A DNA stretch of 46,911 nucleotides from Clostridiales bacterium (GCA_012800055.1 JAAZKA010000053.1:1-46911); one strand, 5' to 3'. Positions 36,627 through 45,265 are shown, counted from the stretch's first letter. The notes: a model not told the origin generated them from the letters alone. Translations and numbers: made by a program.

Positions 36627-36768
36627 TGGGGAAGATCGGGCTGTCAAGGTCTTTCTGATATCACAGTTTGACCCGCGTCAGAGTTTCGCGCCGGTGATAA
36701 CGGAGCCGGAACCTGACCTGAGCATGGAACCCGAATATAAAAAGCCGTGAATAATTCATATTTTTGTA

Positions 36769-36797
36769 TTGACAAGCGCAGAAAAATAAGTTATACT
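36769..36797 (+). promoter_or_regulatory. Sigma-A promoter for the Cys-rich membrane protein gene
   Basis: TTGACA (36769-36774), 17 bases, TATACT (36792-36797). A leader of about 75 bases follows. Confidence 0.77.
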
Positions 36798-36880
36798 AAA
36801 ATAGAAATCAATCGGAACGGTCGGGTCGTCCGTTCAAAGGACGGCAGGCACGATGAAAACCACGAAAGGGGTTATACAAT

Positions 36881-37276
36881 ATGAACGGAAAATATATCGC
36901 GAAGAAGCTGGAGGATTTCCGTGCAGTGCATCCACTGGAGCTGCCGTTACGGCGCAATGCGGAGAAACCGATCTCTAAGAAAGCGCTCGTGGCCGTCGGC
37001 GTGACCTGCGCAGTGCTCGCTGCTACAGCAGTCGCGTGCTACTTCTTCCTCAAGAAAAAGGACATCACCGTGAAGCTCTGCTGCGACATTGATGATAAGA
37101 ATGACGGTACCGACGTGTGTGTCAGCGACGATGAAGCGGAGAGCAAACCCGCCGAGGAACCGTGCGACGAGCCGTGTGAATATGCTGAATCTTGCTGCGA
37201 AGAAGAGCCCGAGAAGCCTTGCTGTGAGGAGAAGGCTGAGGAGCCCTGCTGTGAGGAAAAGACCGAGGAAGCGTAA
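36881..37276 (+). CDS. Single-pass membrane protein with a Cys/Glu-rich repeated tail
   Basis: 131 residues of unknown function. A basic N-terminus is followed by one membrane helix (about 34-57, ALVAVGVTCAVLAATAVACYFF) flanked by lysines. The tail (about 60-131) is acidic and cysteine-rich, with repeated CC-E-E-x-x-E-x-P units (EKPCCEEKAEEPCCEEKTEEA) and earlier CDEPCEYAESCC. By the positive-inside rule the helix flanks (KK on both sides) leave topology open. The cysteine pairs could bind metal or form disulfides. AAAGGGG lies 9 bases before the start; it has its own strong promoter and terminator, so it is a monocistronic gene. Confidence 0.75.
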   Translation: MNGKYIAKKLEDFRAVHPLELPLRRNAEKPISKKALVAVGVTCAVLAATAVACYFFLKKKDITVKLCCDIDDKNDGTDVCVSDDEAESKPAEEPCDEPCEYAESCCEEEPEKPCCEEKAEEPCCEEKTEEA

Positions 37277-37297
37277 AACTGCCTGAGCGCATAAGAG

Positions 37298-37334
37298 ATA
37301 CGCCCCGAACGTTTTTCAAGCGTCCGGGGCGTAT
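37298..37334 (+). terminator. Hairpin after the Cys-rich protein gene
   Basis: 14-bp stem with one mismatch (37298-37311 with 37321-37334) around a 9-base loop. The T run lies in the loop rather than after the stem, so strength is uncertain. Confidence 0.6.
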
Positions 37335-37350
37335 ATATCCATTTGGGGGC

Positions 37351-37379
37351 TTTTCAAGCGGCACAAAATATGGTATAAT
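37351..37379 (+). promoter_or_regulatory. Sigma-A promoter for the Gfo/Idh/MocA gene
   Basis: TTTTCA (37351-37356), 17 bases, TATAAT (37374-37379) with TGG before it; the -35 box is weak and the extended -10 may compensate. Confidence 0.65.
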
Positions 37380-37445
37380 GGCGTCAAGCGCGGGTATACT
37401 ATGCCGCGCAATCTGTAAGACCCTGATATAGCGGGAGGTAAGAAC

Positions 37446-38606
37446 ATGCAAAAACTGGCACTGGGTATCATCGGCGCCGGCAACATGGGTTGGGGACATA
37501 CCAACAACATCATGCAGGGGCTTGTACCCGAGGTGGAGCTGAAGGCGGTGTGCGACATCGACGAAGCGAAGCGAAATCGGGTACACGAGGCGCTGCCGAA
37601 GGTTAAGCTGTACGAGACCGCCGAACAATTCTTCGAGAACGCGAAGATCGAGGCCGTCCTCATAGCGACACCGCATTACTCCCATCCGGTCTACGCGATC
37701 GAAGCGTTCAAGCGCGGTCTGAATGTCCTGACCGAAAAGCCGGCAGGCGTCTACACGAAGGCAGTCCGTCAGATGAACGAAGCCGCCGAGAAGAGCGGAA
37801 AAGTCTTCGGTATCATGTACAACCAACGGACAAACCCCGTCTACCAGAAGGTGCGCGAGCTGATTGCGGCCGGTGAGCTGGGCGAGATCAAGCGCACCAA
37901 CTGGATCATCACCAACTGGTACCGGTCTCAGGCGTATTACAACTCCGGCGGCTGGCGTGCGACGTGGTCGGGTGAAGGCGGCGGCGTACTGCTCAACCAG
38001 GACCCGCATCAGCTCGACCTGTGGCAGTGGATGTGCGGGATGCCGACGAAGGTTCGCGCGTTCATGCAGTTCGGCAAGGGCCGCGACATCGAGGTCGAGA
38101 ACGACGTCACCGCGTATGTCGAGTACGCCAACGGCGCGACGGGTCTGTTCGTCACGTCGACGCATGAGACACCCGGGACGAACCGCTTCGAGGTCTCCGG
38201 CGACATGGGCAAGCTCGTCGTGGAAAACGGCAAGCTGACCTTCGACCGCAACCGCGTCAGCGAGCGGGAGTTCAACGCGACGTCGACGAAGGGCGGAATG
38301 CCCGAGCACTGGCTCTGCGAGATTCCGACGGCTCCCGCGCCCAACGGTCATGCGGTCGTCCTGAGCAATTTCGCGAATGCCTGCCTGAAGGGTGACCCAC
38401 TGCTGGCACCGGGAATCGAAGGCATCCGCAGCCTGACAATTTCCAACGCGATGCATCTGTCGGCTTGGACGGACACCACCGTCGATATCGCGACGCTCGA
38501 CGAGGATCTGTACTACGAGCTGCTGCAGAAGCACATCCGCGAGTCGAAATTTGTCAAAGCAGACGTGAGCGCGCCGACCGACGGCGTAATCAAGGCGGTC
38601 TATTAA
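37446..38606 (+). CDS. Gfo/Idh/MocA family oxidoreductase
   Basis: 386-residue NAD(P)-dependent dehydrogenase. The Rossmann motif is GIIGAGNMGWGH (about 8-19); the EKPAG motif (about 98-102) and the catalytic GGGVLLNQDPHQLDLWQW follow. Members oxidise sugars, inositols or sugar acids; the substrate is not evident. It stands alone between the Cys-rich gene and the SLOG gene. GGGAGG lies 8 bases upstream of the ATG. Confidence 0.9.
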   Translation: MQKLALGIIGAGNMGWGHTNNIMQGLVPEVELKAVCDIDEAKRNRVHEALPKVKLYETAEQFFENAKIEAVLIATPHYSHPVYAIEAFKRGLNVLTEKPAGVYTKAVRQMNEAAEKSGKVFGIMYNQRTNPVYQKVRELIAAGELGEIKRTNWIITNWYRSQAYYNSGGWRATWSGEGGGVLLNQDPHQLDLWQWMCGMPTKVRAFMQFGKGRDIEVENDVTAYVEYANGATGLFVTSTHETPGTNRFEVSGDMGKLVVENGKLTFDRNRVSEREFNATSTKGGMPEHWLCEIPTAPAPNGHAVVLSNFANACLKGDPLLAPGIEGIRSLTISNAMHLSAWTDTTVDIATLDEDLYYELLQKHIRESKFVKADVSAPTDGVIKAVY

Positions 38607-38614
38607 GTAAAAAC

Positions 38615-38645
38615 CCCGCCGCCCGCATAAAATCCGGACGGCGGG
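38615..38645 (+). terminator. Hairpin after the Gfo/Idh/MocA gene
   Basis: CCCGCCG (38615-38621) pairs with CGGCGGG (38639-38645); no T run follows, so termination may be incomplete before the SLOG operon. Confidence 0.4.
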
Positions 38646-38670
38646 TTCTCCACCCGAACGGAGGTCTTGT

Positions 38671-39258
38671 ATGGACGAACGCGCAGTCACCTGCTGCTTC
38701 ACAGGTCACCGTCCGGAGAAGCTGCCTTTCGCGCCCGGACGCAATGAGACAACCTACCGCTTCTTCATGTCGATGGAGGAAGCCGTACAGCGCGCGATCC
38801 TGCGCGGGTATACACACTTCATCACGGGGATGGCGGAGGGGTTCGACCTGTGGGCAGCGGATATGGTGGTACGGTTTCGGCGGGTATACCCGGAGCTGAC
38901 GCTGGAGGCGGCGATCCCGTACCCCGGACAGGCGCGGTCGTGGACGTACGACAGCCGGGACTACTACGGGGAAATCCTCAAGGTGTGCGACAAGACGACT
39001 TACGTATCCTCCTCGTACACGAAGGACTGTATGTACAAGCGGAACCGATACATGGTGGATCATGCGTCTCTGGTGATCACGGCGTTTACGGGAGGTGCGG
39101 GAGGAACGGCGTATACGCTGGACTACGCGCAGAAAAACGGCGTGGAAGTTATAAATATTTTTGATTTTTTTGAAAAATACACGCCTCAAGGCCTTGTCAA
39201 ACAGGAAAATGAGGCGTATGATAAAGAAGATAACCTTTATGGAGGTGAGCCGCAGTGA
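38671..39258 (+). CDS. SLOG-domain protein (DUF1273/YpsA-like)
   Basis: 195 residues. The N-terminal CCFTGHRPEKLPF, the FITGMAEGFDLWAADMV segment and ITAFTGGAGGTAYTLDYA match DUF1273 (YpsA-like) members of the SLOG superfamily, which bind nucleotide-derived ligands. Bacillus YpsA has been linked to cell division; a role here is unproven. The gene overlaps the next start by 4 bases (GTGA at 39255-39258), and its last codons hold the GGAGGTGAG ribosome binding site of the Asp23 gene, so the two are translationally coupled. Confidence 0.85.
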   Translation: MDERAVTCCFTGHRPEKLPFAPGRNETTYRFFMSMEEAVQRAILRGYTHFITGMAEGFDLWAADMVVRFRRVYPELTLEAAIPYPGQARSWTYDSRDYYGEILKVCDKTTYVSSSYTKDCMYKRNRYMVDHASLVITAFTGGAGGTAYTLDYAQKNGVEVINIFDFFEKYTPQGLVKQENEAYDKEDNLYGGEPQ

Positions 39259-39602
39259 TTATCAGGAATGAACGCGGCAGTATTCGGATCTCGCAGGACG
39301 TCATCGCGGGAATCGTAAGCGAATGCGCAAACAACTGCTTTGGGATCCGTGGGATGGCGTATACGAACAGAACGGACGGTCTGGTGCATCTGTTGCGCCG
39401 TGACGCGTGGCGCAAAGGCGTACGCGTCACGATGACGGAAACGGGCGTGGACATCGAGCTGCACATCATCGTGCGGCATGGGATCAACATCGCTGCAACA
39501 GCGAACTCCATCATCAGCGAGATTCGGTACAAGGTGGAGAAGCTCGCCGACGTCGCGGTCGGCACCGTAACGATCTGCGTCGACGGGATCATGACAGACT
39601 GA
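39255..39602 (+). CDS. Asp23/Gls24 family protein (YloU-like)
   Basis: 115 residues, GTG start at 39255. SIRISQDVIAGIVSECANNCFGIRGMA and the V-D-I-E-L-H-I-I-V strand are typical of the Asp23 family. In Firmicutes this protein (YloU) sits directly before yloV/fakA, exactly as here. Function in the family is poorly defined; envelope stress and lipid links are suggested by context. Confidence 0.9.
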   Translation: MIIRNERGSIRISQDVIAGIVSECANNCFGIRGMAYTNRTDGLVHLLRRDAWRKGVRVTMTETGVDIELHIIVRHGINIAATANSIISEIRYKVEKLADVAVGTVTICVDGIMTD

Positions 39603-39616
39603 AAGTGGGGAACACA

Positions 39617-41314
39617 TTGAACGCGAGGATAGACGGACAGCTTTTTCGCAGGATCGTGCGGGAGGCTGCGCTTGTGATAGAGGAAAACAAGCAGAAACTC
39701 AACGATCTGAATGTGTTCCCGGTGCCGGACGGCGACACGGGGACGAACATGAGCCTGACGCTGAACGCGGCGTCGAAGGCGCTGGAGAACCGGAACGACG
39801 CGGATGTCGGGACGATCGCGGACGCGGCAGCGATGGCGCTGCTGCGCGGAGCGCGCGGAAACTCAGGCGTCATCCTGTCGCTGTTGTTCCGCGGAATCGC
39901 CAAGACGCTCAAAGGCAGCGCGGACGTCGGCGGGATACAGTTCGCGAATGCGCTGATGGCCGGTACGGACGCGGCGTACCGCGCGGTGATGAAACCGACG
40001 GAAGGCACAATCCTGACGGTATCGAAGGTTGCGGCAGGTGCGGCGCAGATGAAGGCCGAGACGACCGACAACTGCTTCGAGATCATCATCGCGGCGTATG
40101 AAGCGGGCAAGACGGCGTTATCCGAGACAACGAAGCAGAACCCGGTACTCGCGCGCGCGGGCGTGGTTGACGCGGGCGGCGCAGGCTGGGTCATGGTGTT
40201 GTCGACAATGATGCGTGTTCTGCGCGGCGACCCGACAACGGCTCCGGCATCAGGCGCTGCGTCGGCACAGTATGCTCCCGCACAGACGGCTCCGGCAAGC
40301 GCGCAAGCGATATTCTCGGCCGACGAAATCACGTTCGCGTACTGCACGGAGTTCATCGTCGACCGCAAGGGCTCGCGCGAGCCGATGGAGCTGCGGGCAT
40401 ATCTCGAAGGCATCGGCGACTGCGTAGTCGTGGTGGACGACGAGGAGATCATCAAGGTTCACGTCCACACAAACGACCCGGGGCTGGCGATTCAGGAAGC
40501 GCTGACATTCGGAAGTCTCGACCGCGTGAAGATTGAGAACATGCGGCTGCAGCACACGGAAGTGATGGGGCTGCCGGGAATGCCGGAGGAATCCATGACG
40601 TTCCCGGAGGTCACGCAGCTTTCGTCGCCGGCAGAGCCGGCGGAAGAGCCGCAGGTTCCGGTGGGCTTTGTGGCAGTCGTCTCGGGTGAGGGGCTGTGCA
40701 ATGTATTCCGTGACCTGGGCGTCCACCGGCTGGTCGAAGGCGGTCAGACAATGAACCCGTCGACGATGGACATCCTGGAGGCCATTGAGACGGTACCGTC
40801 GGACGTGGTATTTGTGCTGCCGAACAACAAAAACATCATCATGGCGGCGCAGCAGGCGATCCCTCTGACGGAGAAAACGCTGTATGTGCTGCCGACGGTG
40901 TCGATTCCGCAGGGGATTACGGCGATGCTGACATACGATCCGGAGCTTCTGCCGGAAGAGAACCGGGCGGCGATGGAAGCGGCGTTCGCGGCGACGCATA
41001 CGGCGCAGCTCACTTATGCGGCGCGCGACTCCAACTTTGACGGACAAATAATCCGGGAAGGCGACTATCTGTCGCTGCTGGACGGAAAGATGGTGGACGT
41101 GAGCCACACGGAGGAACGTGCGGTGGAGCGTCTGGTAGGCAGCGTCGGGAATTTGCCGGAGCTTGCGTACATCACGATCTTCTACGGTGAGGGCGTGACG
41201 GAGGAGCGTGCGGACGCGGTGCGGGCGAGTCTCGCGCGGGTATGCCCGAACGCGGAACTGACGGTTCTCTACGGAGGTCAGCCGATCTACTATTACATCA
41301 TCTCAGCGGAATGA
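39617..41314 (+). CDS. fakA: Fatty acid kinase catalytic subunit FakA (YloV)
   Basis: Phosphorylates FakB-bound fatty acids so that exogenous chains enter phospholipid synthesis. About 565 residues from TTG at 39617 (GTGGGG upstream). The DhaL-like kinase domain has FPVPDGDTGTNMSLTL (D38, D40 bind magnesium-ATP) and RGARGNSGVILS; the middle domain and a DegV-like C-terminal region (FVLPNNKNIIMAA) complete FakA. Longer readings of the same frame extend into the Asp23 gene and are rejected. Codons end in G far more than in gdpP-dnaB. No fakB is in the window. Confidence 0.92.
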   Translation: MNARIDGQLFRRIVREAALVIEENKQKLNDLNVFPVPDGDTGTNMSLTLNAASKALENRNDADVGTIADAAAMALLRGARGNSGVILSLLFRGIAKTLKGSADVGGIQFANALMAGTDAAYRAVMKPTEGTILTVSKVAAGAAQMKAETTDNCFEIIIAAYEAGKTALSETTKQNPVLARAGVVDAGGAGWVMVLSTMMRVLRGDPTTAPASGAASAQYAPAQTAPASAQAIFSADEITFAYCTEFIVDRKGSREPMELRAYLEGIGDCVVVVDDEEIIKVHVHTNDPGLAIQEALTFGSLDRVKIENMRLQHTEVMGLPGMPEESMTFPEVTQLSSPAEPAEEPQVPVGFVAVVSGEGLCNVFRDLGVHRLVEGGQTMNPSTMDILEAIETVPSDVVFVLPNNKNIIMAAQQAIPLTEKTLYVLPTVSIPQGITAMLTYDPELLPEENRAAMEAAFAATHTAQLTYAARDSNFDGQIIREGDYLSLLDGKMVDVSHTEERAVERLVGSVGNLPELAYITIFYGEGVTEERADAVRASLARVCPNAELTVLYGGQPIYYYIISAE

Positions 41315-41320
41315 ACGATC

Positions 41321-41363
41321 AAGCCCCTGTTTCCCGATAAAAACGGGAAACAGGGGCTTTTTA
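41321..41363 (+). terminator. Rho-independent terminator after fakA
   Basis: Perfect 16-bp stem (41321-41336 with 41344-41359), a 7-base loop, then TTTTT. It lies between converging genes. Confidence 0.92.
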
Positions 41364-41369
41364 TATGCT

Positions 41370-42011
41370 TTACGCGTAACTCTCGCCCTCAGCGTCGAGA
41401 ATATCGACGCGGGTGTATTCGGCATAGGCGATCTTGCACGGGGTATACTCGTCGAGCGCACGGGTGAGGTACTCCGGGTTGAGATTGTCGCTGCCGGCAG
41501 CCAATACGCAATCGATCAGCACGCCGTCGGGCAGCGCGGATACCTCCAGCGAGCGGATGAACGTGCAGATATCGACCTCGCTCTCGCCGCGCTTGGTTTT
41601 CTTCATCATCCGCACCGGACGGGAGAAGAGCGCGCGCGTATCGTCGACGGAGAAGCCCTCACCGTGGATGCCGATTCGGCAGCGTACAGCGGCGATGTCC
41701 CCGACCGGACGCGTGCGCAGGTAGACATACTGCGGGACAATCCCCTCGGGGAGCGCTGCCGTCATCCGTGTGAGAAAGTCGTCGGGCAGGCGGTCAAGCT
41801 CGACGTTGAAGTCGAGCAGCTCGCAGCGCGACGAAAAACCTGTCGGCAAAGGCAGCACGACGCTGAGGTACGGATGCGGGTTGAAGCCCTGCGAAAACGA
41901 CAATGGCACCTCCGCTCTTGCGAACGCACGGCGGAAGACACGCATCAGGTCGAGATGCGAAATATAGCGTGCAGGACCTTCCTTGCGGTACTGCATCCGC
42001 AGCTTAAGCAT
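41370..42011 (-). CDS. TIGR03936 family protein (DUF2344), partner of a radical SAM enzyme
   Basis: 213 residues. YRKEGPARYISHLDLMRVF and SFSQGFNPHPYLSVVLPLP are the hallmark of this family, which is nearly always encoded next to a B12-binding radical SAM protein. Start at 42011 (ATG) because GGGAGG lies 8 bases upstream; GTG at 42020 is an alternative. It overlaps the upstream radical SAM gene by 8 bases. A tRNA or ribosomal RNA modification role is inferred from context only. Confidence 0.88.
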   Translation of the reverse strand: MLKLRMQYRKEGPARYISHLDLMRVFRRAFARAEVPLSFSQGFNPHPYLSVVLPLPTGFSSRCELLDFNVELDRLPDDFLTRMTAALPEGIVPQYVYLRTRPVGDIAAVRCRIGIHGEGFSVDDTRALFSRPVRMMKKTKRGESEVDICTFIRSLEVSALPDGVLIDCVLAAGSDNLNPEYLTRALDEYTPCKIAYAEYTRVDILDAEGESYA

Positions 42012-43836
42012 GGCACGCACCTCCCATCAGCAGACTGACTGCGCCGCAGCCGGTACACTGTGTCCGGCAGTCGGGTGTCGTGATGCCTGCCTTCGCCTGT
42101 TCGTACTCCCGCCACAGATACGCCTTCGTCACACCGCAGGACAGATGCTCCCACGGCAGCACCTCGTCGCGTGTCCGCTCACGGTTTGCGTACCATGTCG
42201 GATCGATGCCCGTTTCCGCGAACGCCTCACGCCACAGGTCGATGCGGAAATACTCATTCCACGCGTCGAACTTACAGCCCTTCCTCCATGCGCTCACAAG
42301 TGCCGCACCAAGCCGCCGGTCGCCTCTCGCAAACACGCCTTCAAGGAAACTGACGTCCGGTTCGTGCCAGTTGTACGTGACGTTCTTGATCTTCATCTGC
42401 TCACGCAGCAGCATATACTTTCTCCGGAACTCCGCGGGTGTATCCTGCGCCGCCCACTGGAACGGTGTGTGCGGTTTCGGGACAAACCCTGCGACCGATA
42501 CGCTGATCTTGACGCCGCGCGCACGGTTGGGTGTACAGCGCCGCCAGATCCAGCCGATCTTCTTCGACAGATCGGGGATTCCGGCGAGGTCGTCGTCGGT
42601 CTCGGTGGGCAGACCCGCCATGAAGTACAGCTTGACCGATCCCGCGCCGCCGGTGAACGCGATCTCGCAGGCGTGCATGATGTCGTCCTCGAGGATGTTC
42701 TTGTTGATAACGTCGCGGAGCCTTTGGGTACCGGCTTCAGGAGCAAAGGTCAGACCGGTCTGCCGCACCTGCCGAAGCTGCTCGAACAGCTCGGGGGTAA
42801 AGCTGTCGGCACGCTGAGAGGGGAGGGCAAGGCTGATCTTCCGCTCCTTACAAAACTCCGACAGCGCATCGCAGATTTCACGGATGCCGGTATGGTCGCT
42901 GGTGGACAGCGACGTCAGCGATATTTCCTCATAACCGGTCTGGATGGCGAGCGTCTTGGCCTGACGGATGATGGTTTCAGGCTTGCGCTCGCGGACGGGA
43001 CGCCAGGTATAGCCGGCTTGACAGAACCGGCAGCCGCGGATACAGCCGCGCATCACCTCGACCATCACGCGGTCATGGACGACCTCGGTGGACGGCACGA
43101 CAAAGTAATCGGGAAAGTAGGATTTATCAAAATCCCGGACAATGCGCTTGGTGACGACAGGCGTTACACCGTCAAGCGGAGTGATTGCGGCGATCCGGCC
43201 ATCCTCGCGGTAGGTGACGTTGTAAAACAGCGGGACATAGACACCCGGGATATCGGCCGCTTTTCTGAGGAAGTCATGTTTGGACCATCCGTTGTCGCGT
43301 GCTTCGACGTAGAGGCGGTACAGCTCGAGGTTGACCTCCTCACCCTCACCTATGATGAAGACATCGATGAAGTCAACGAGCGGCTCGGGGTTATAGGTAC
43401 ACGGTCCGCCGGCGACGACGAGGTTGTGAAGGCCCTCGCGGTCTTTGCAATACAGCGGAATCCCGGCAAGGTCGAGCATATTGAGGACATTCGAATAGCA
43501 AAGCTCATACTGAAGCGTAAAGGCAATGATGTCGAAGTCGCGCACGAAGTCTTTGGACTCGAGCGCGTAGAGCGGCAGACCCGTCCGGCGCATCTCGGCC
43601 TCCATATCAGGCCAAGGGGTGAAGACGCGTTCGCAGCGAATCCAGTCCTCGGCATTCCACAGGCTGTAGAGGAGCTTCAGGCCGAGGTGGGACATGCCGA
43701 TTTCGTATGTATCGGGAAAGCAGAAGGCGATGCTGAGCAAGACGTCGGCTTTATTCTTGATGACGGCGGCATATTCTCCGCCGGAGTAGCGCGCGGGCTT
43801 GCGGACATTCGGGAGGATTGTTTTTAACGTATCCAT
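42004..43836 (-). CDS. B12-binding-type radical SAM protein (TIGR03960 family)
   Basis: 610 residues. The N-terminal half resembles a cobalamin-binding-like domain (SIAFCFPDTYEIGMSHLGL), then comes the radical SAM core with MRGCIRGCRFCQAG (CX3CX2C, about residue 262-273) that holds the 4Fe-4S cluster. A C-terminal CRTQCTGCG cysteine cluster may bind an extra cluster. Partner of the following TIGR03936 gene, overlapping it by 8 bases. Substrate unknown. AAGGATCG precedes the start. Confidence 0.9.
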   Translation of the reverse strand: MDTLKTILPNVRKPARYSGGEYAAVIKNKADVLLSIAFCFPDTYEIGMSHLGLKLLYSLWNAEDWIRCERVFTPWPDMEAEMRRTGLPLYALESKDFVRDFDIIAFTLQYELCYSNVLNMLDLAGIPLYCKDREGLHNLVVAGGPCTYNPEPLVDFIDVFIIGEGEEVNLELYRLYVEARDNGWSKHDFLRKAADIPGVYVPLFYNVTYREDGRIAAITPLDGVTPVVTKRIVRDFDKSYFPDYFVVPSTEVVHDRVMVEVMRGCIRGCRFCQAGYTWRPVRERKPETIIRQAKTLAIQTGYEEISLTSLSTSDHTGIREICDALSEFCKERKISLALPSQRADSFTPELFEQLRQVRQTGLTFAPEAGTQRLRDVINKNILEDDIMHACEIAFTGGAGSVKLYFMAGLPTETDDDLAGIPDLSKKIGWIWRRCTPNRARGVKISVSVAGFVPKPHTPFQWAAQDTPAEFRRKYMLLREQMKIKNVTYNWHEPDVSFLEGVFARGDRRLGAALVSAWRKGCKFDAWNEYFRIDLWREAFAETGIDPTWYANRERTRDEVLPWEHLSCGVTKAYLWREYEQAKAGITTPDCRTQCTGCGAVSLLMGGACHA

Positions 43837-43886
43837 ACGGTCGATCCTTTACGGTATTCACGGCGCTCAAGCGCCGCTATAGAGAT

Positions 43887-43915
43887 ATTATACCGCATTT
43901 TGACTGTAATGTACA
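43887..43915 (-). promoter_or_regulatory. Candidate promoter for the radical SAM unit
   Basis: On the minus strand TGTACA (43915-43910), 17 bases, TATAAT (43892-43887); the -35 box is a weak match. Confidence 0.6.
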
Positions 43916-44020
43916 GACCAAAAGTGAAAACAATCATCGAAAGTGTGATTCCGGCACCTCCGCGCGATACACTTATCTCGGTCTGCACGATAAAACGCGA
44001 TGACCTGACCGATGAGGACG

Positions 44021-44050
44021 CTGCCTGTGTTTCACGTGAAACACAGGCAG
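44021..44050. other. parS site 1 (ParB/Spo0J centromere)
   Basis: Exact 16-base parS consensus TGTTTCACGTGAAACA at 44028-44043, embedded in a perfect 30-base palindrome (44021-44050). ParB binds it to load SMC and organise the origin region. Confidence 0.95.
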
Positions 44051-44118
44051 ATGCGCGATCCCATCACTCCGGCTCCGAAAAAACCTGGCCGGCTATGGTA
44101 TTTTTTGAACACATATGG

Positions 44119-44124
44119 TATAAT
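44119..44124 (+). promoter_or_regulatory. Extended -10 promoter for the acetyltransferase gene
   Basis: TGGTATAAT with no good -35 at 17 bases. It lies 32 bases before the ATG. Confidence 0.5.
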
Positions 44125-44155
44125 GGGGCATGCTGTTTTTTGGGGAGGCATTTAT

Positions 44156-45265
44156 ATGGAGCTGAGAATCACACCGAGAGACGCGGCATTGGGTGAACGC
44201 AGCGAACGCGCAGAGATCTACGCGGACGACGGTACGCGCATGTCCTGGGCGGGCATTCGTACGGTGCGGACGCGGTTTGCGGACAGGTGGATTTCGGGGG
44301 TCTGTTTCGGCGGTGTCGGGACGGCTCCGGAGTACCGGCGCAGCGGGTATGTCCGGCGTATCTTCGACGACGCATTCGCACGGTCGGAGAAAGAAGCGTG
44401 GACGGTGGCGCTGCTGCACCCGTTCTCGTTCAGCTACTATCGCAAGTTCGGGTTTGAGCGGGTATGCGACCATCTGATCGTTACGCTGCCGATGACGGCG
44501 CTGTCGCATATCCCGCGGGTATCGGAGTGTAAACCGCTGACGGAGGCCCGGCTGCCGGACGTGCTGAGGATTTTCGAAGACTTTGCGAAGTACCGGAACT
44601 TAACGATCGCCCGCACGGACGCAAGCCGCTGGGATCTGTCGGGAAAGTCGCTGTGTTACATATGGTACCGTGACGGTGAGCCGCGCGCGTACGTGAGTTA
44701 CACGACGGCGAAGAAATACATCGAGAACCACATGGGCGAAGGTGTGCTGAACGTGACGGAGCTGGCCTTTGTCGATCGGGAATCGTTGTGGGCGATTTTG
44801 GGTTTTTTACGGATGTACGAGGGTGAGTTGGAAACGGTGCGGTTCAACAATGTGGCAGCGGTACCGGAGCTGGAGCTGACACTCAGAGAGTACCTTGCGG
44901 AGAAACTGGAGCTGGTGCCGGATGTCGCGGCGCGGGTGCTGGACACGGCGGCGCTGCTGGACGCAAACACGTACCCAAAGGTGCGCGGGATGTTCACGGT
45001 ACGGGTGAACGACACGCTGCCGAAGGTGCGCGGCGTCTGGCGAGTGCGTTACGGCGGAGGCGGACACACGGTCGAACGGCTGCCGGACGCAGCCGCGTGC
45101 GACCTGGAAATGGACGCGGCGGCATTCACTCAGACCGTCTACGGCTACAACGCGCTGACCGCAGAACTTGCACGGTACATGGAGCATGTCACGCTCTATA
45201 CCGACGCGGAGGATTTTTTCCGCGCATTCCCCAAGCGCATCTGCGGTATCTTCGAGCACTTTTGA
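44156..45265 (+). CDS. Eis-like GNAT acetyltransferase
   Basis: 369 residues from the ATG at 44156, which has GGGGAGG 7 bases upstream; the frame extends upstream through parS but that part is rejected. The acetyl-CoA-binding sequence VGTAPEYRRSGYVRRIFDDAF (about 55-75) and LHPFSFSYYRKFGFE fit the Eis family, with a second GNAT lobe and a C-terminal sterol-carrier-like domain that ends in a free phenylalanine carboxylate. Eis relatives acetylate amines, including aminoglycosides; the true substrate is unknown. Coding is G-ending, unlike dnaB. The gene lies between two parS sites. Confidence 0.85.
   Translation: MELRITPRDAALGERSERAEIYADDGTRMSWAGIRTVRTRFADRWISGVCFGGVGTAPEYRRSGYVRRIFDDAFARSEKEAWTVALLHPFSFSYYRKFGFERVCDHLIVTLPMTALSHIPRVSECKPLTEARLPDVLRIFEDFAKYRNLTIARTDASRWDLSGKSLCYIWYRDGEPRAYVSYTTAKKYIENHMGEGVLNVTELAFVDRESLWAILGFLRMYEGELETVRFNNVAAVPELELTLREYLAEKLELVPDVAARVLDTAALLDANTYPKVRGMFTVRVNDTLPKVRGVWRVRYGGGGHTVERLPDAAACDLEMDAAAFTQTVYGYNALTAELARYMEHVTLYTDAEDFFRAFPKRICGIFEHF

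Larger units (their letters stand above)
36504..36880. other. Divergent intergenic region between the GH35 and Cys-rich genes
   Basis: Holds two divergent promoters and a 16-base word shared with the bofA upstream region (36611-36626). An open frame at 36535-36750 has no ribosome binding site and no recognisable features. Confidence 0.6.
43837..44155. other. Intergenic region with parS and divergent promoters
   Basis: Contains the leftward promoter of the radical SAM gene, a short GGCGCT/AGCGCC hairpin in its leader (43862-43875), a parS site and the rightward promoter of the acetyltransferase gene. No gene is supported. Confidence 0.6.

Noticed and set aside
36535-36750. 71-codon frame in the gap before the Cys-rich gene
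   Set aside because: It starts inside a minus-strand promoter, has no ribosome binding site and no motif; the region is better explained as regulatory.
41983-43827. A 614-codon plus-strand frame opposite the radical SAM gene
   Set aside because: Antisense shadow of a well-supported gene.
44012-44155. Upstream extension of the acetyltransferase frame through parS
   Set aside because: The ATG at 44156 has a strong ribosome binding site and gives the normal family start; the extension would precede the promoter.
43900-44196. 98-codon frame running through parS 1
   Set aside because: No ribosome binding site, runs into the acetyltransferase gene in another frame, and parS gives a forced peptide (VSRET). 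The first half looks protein-like but is not enough.
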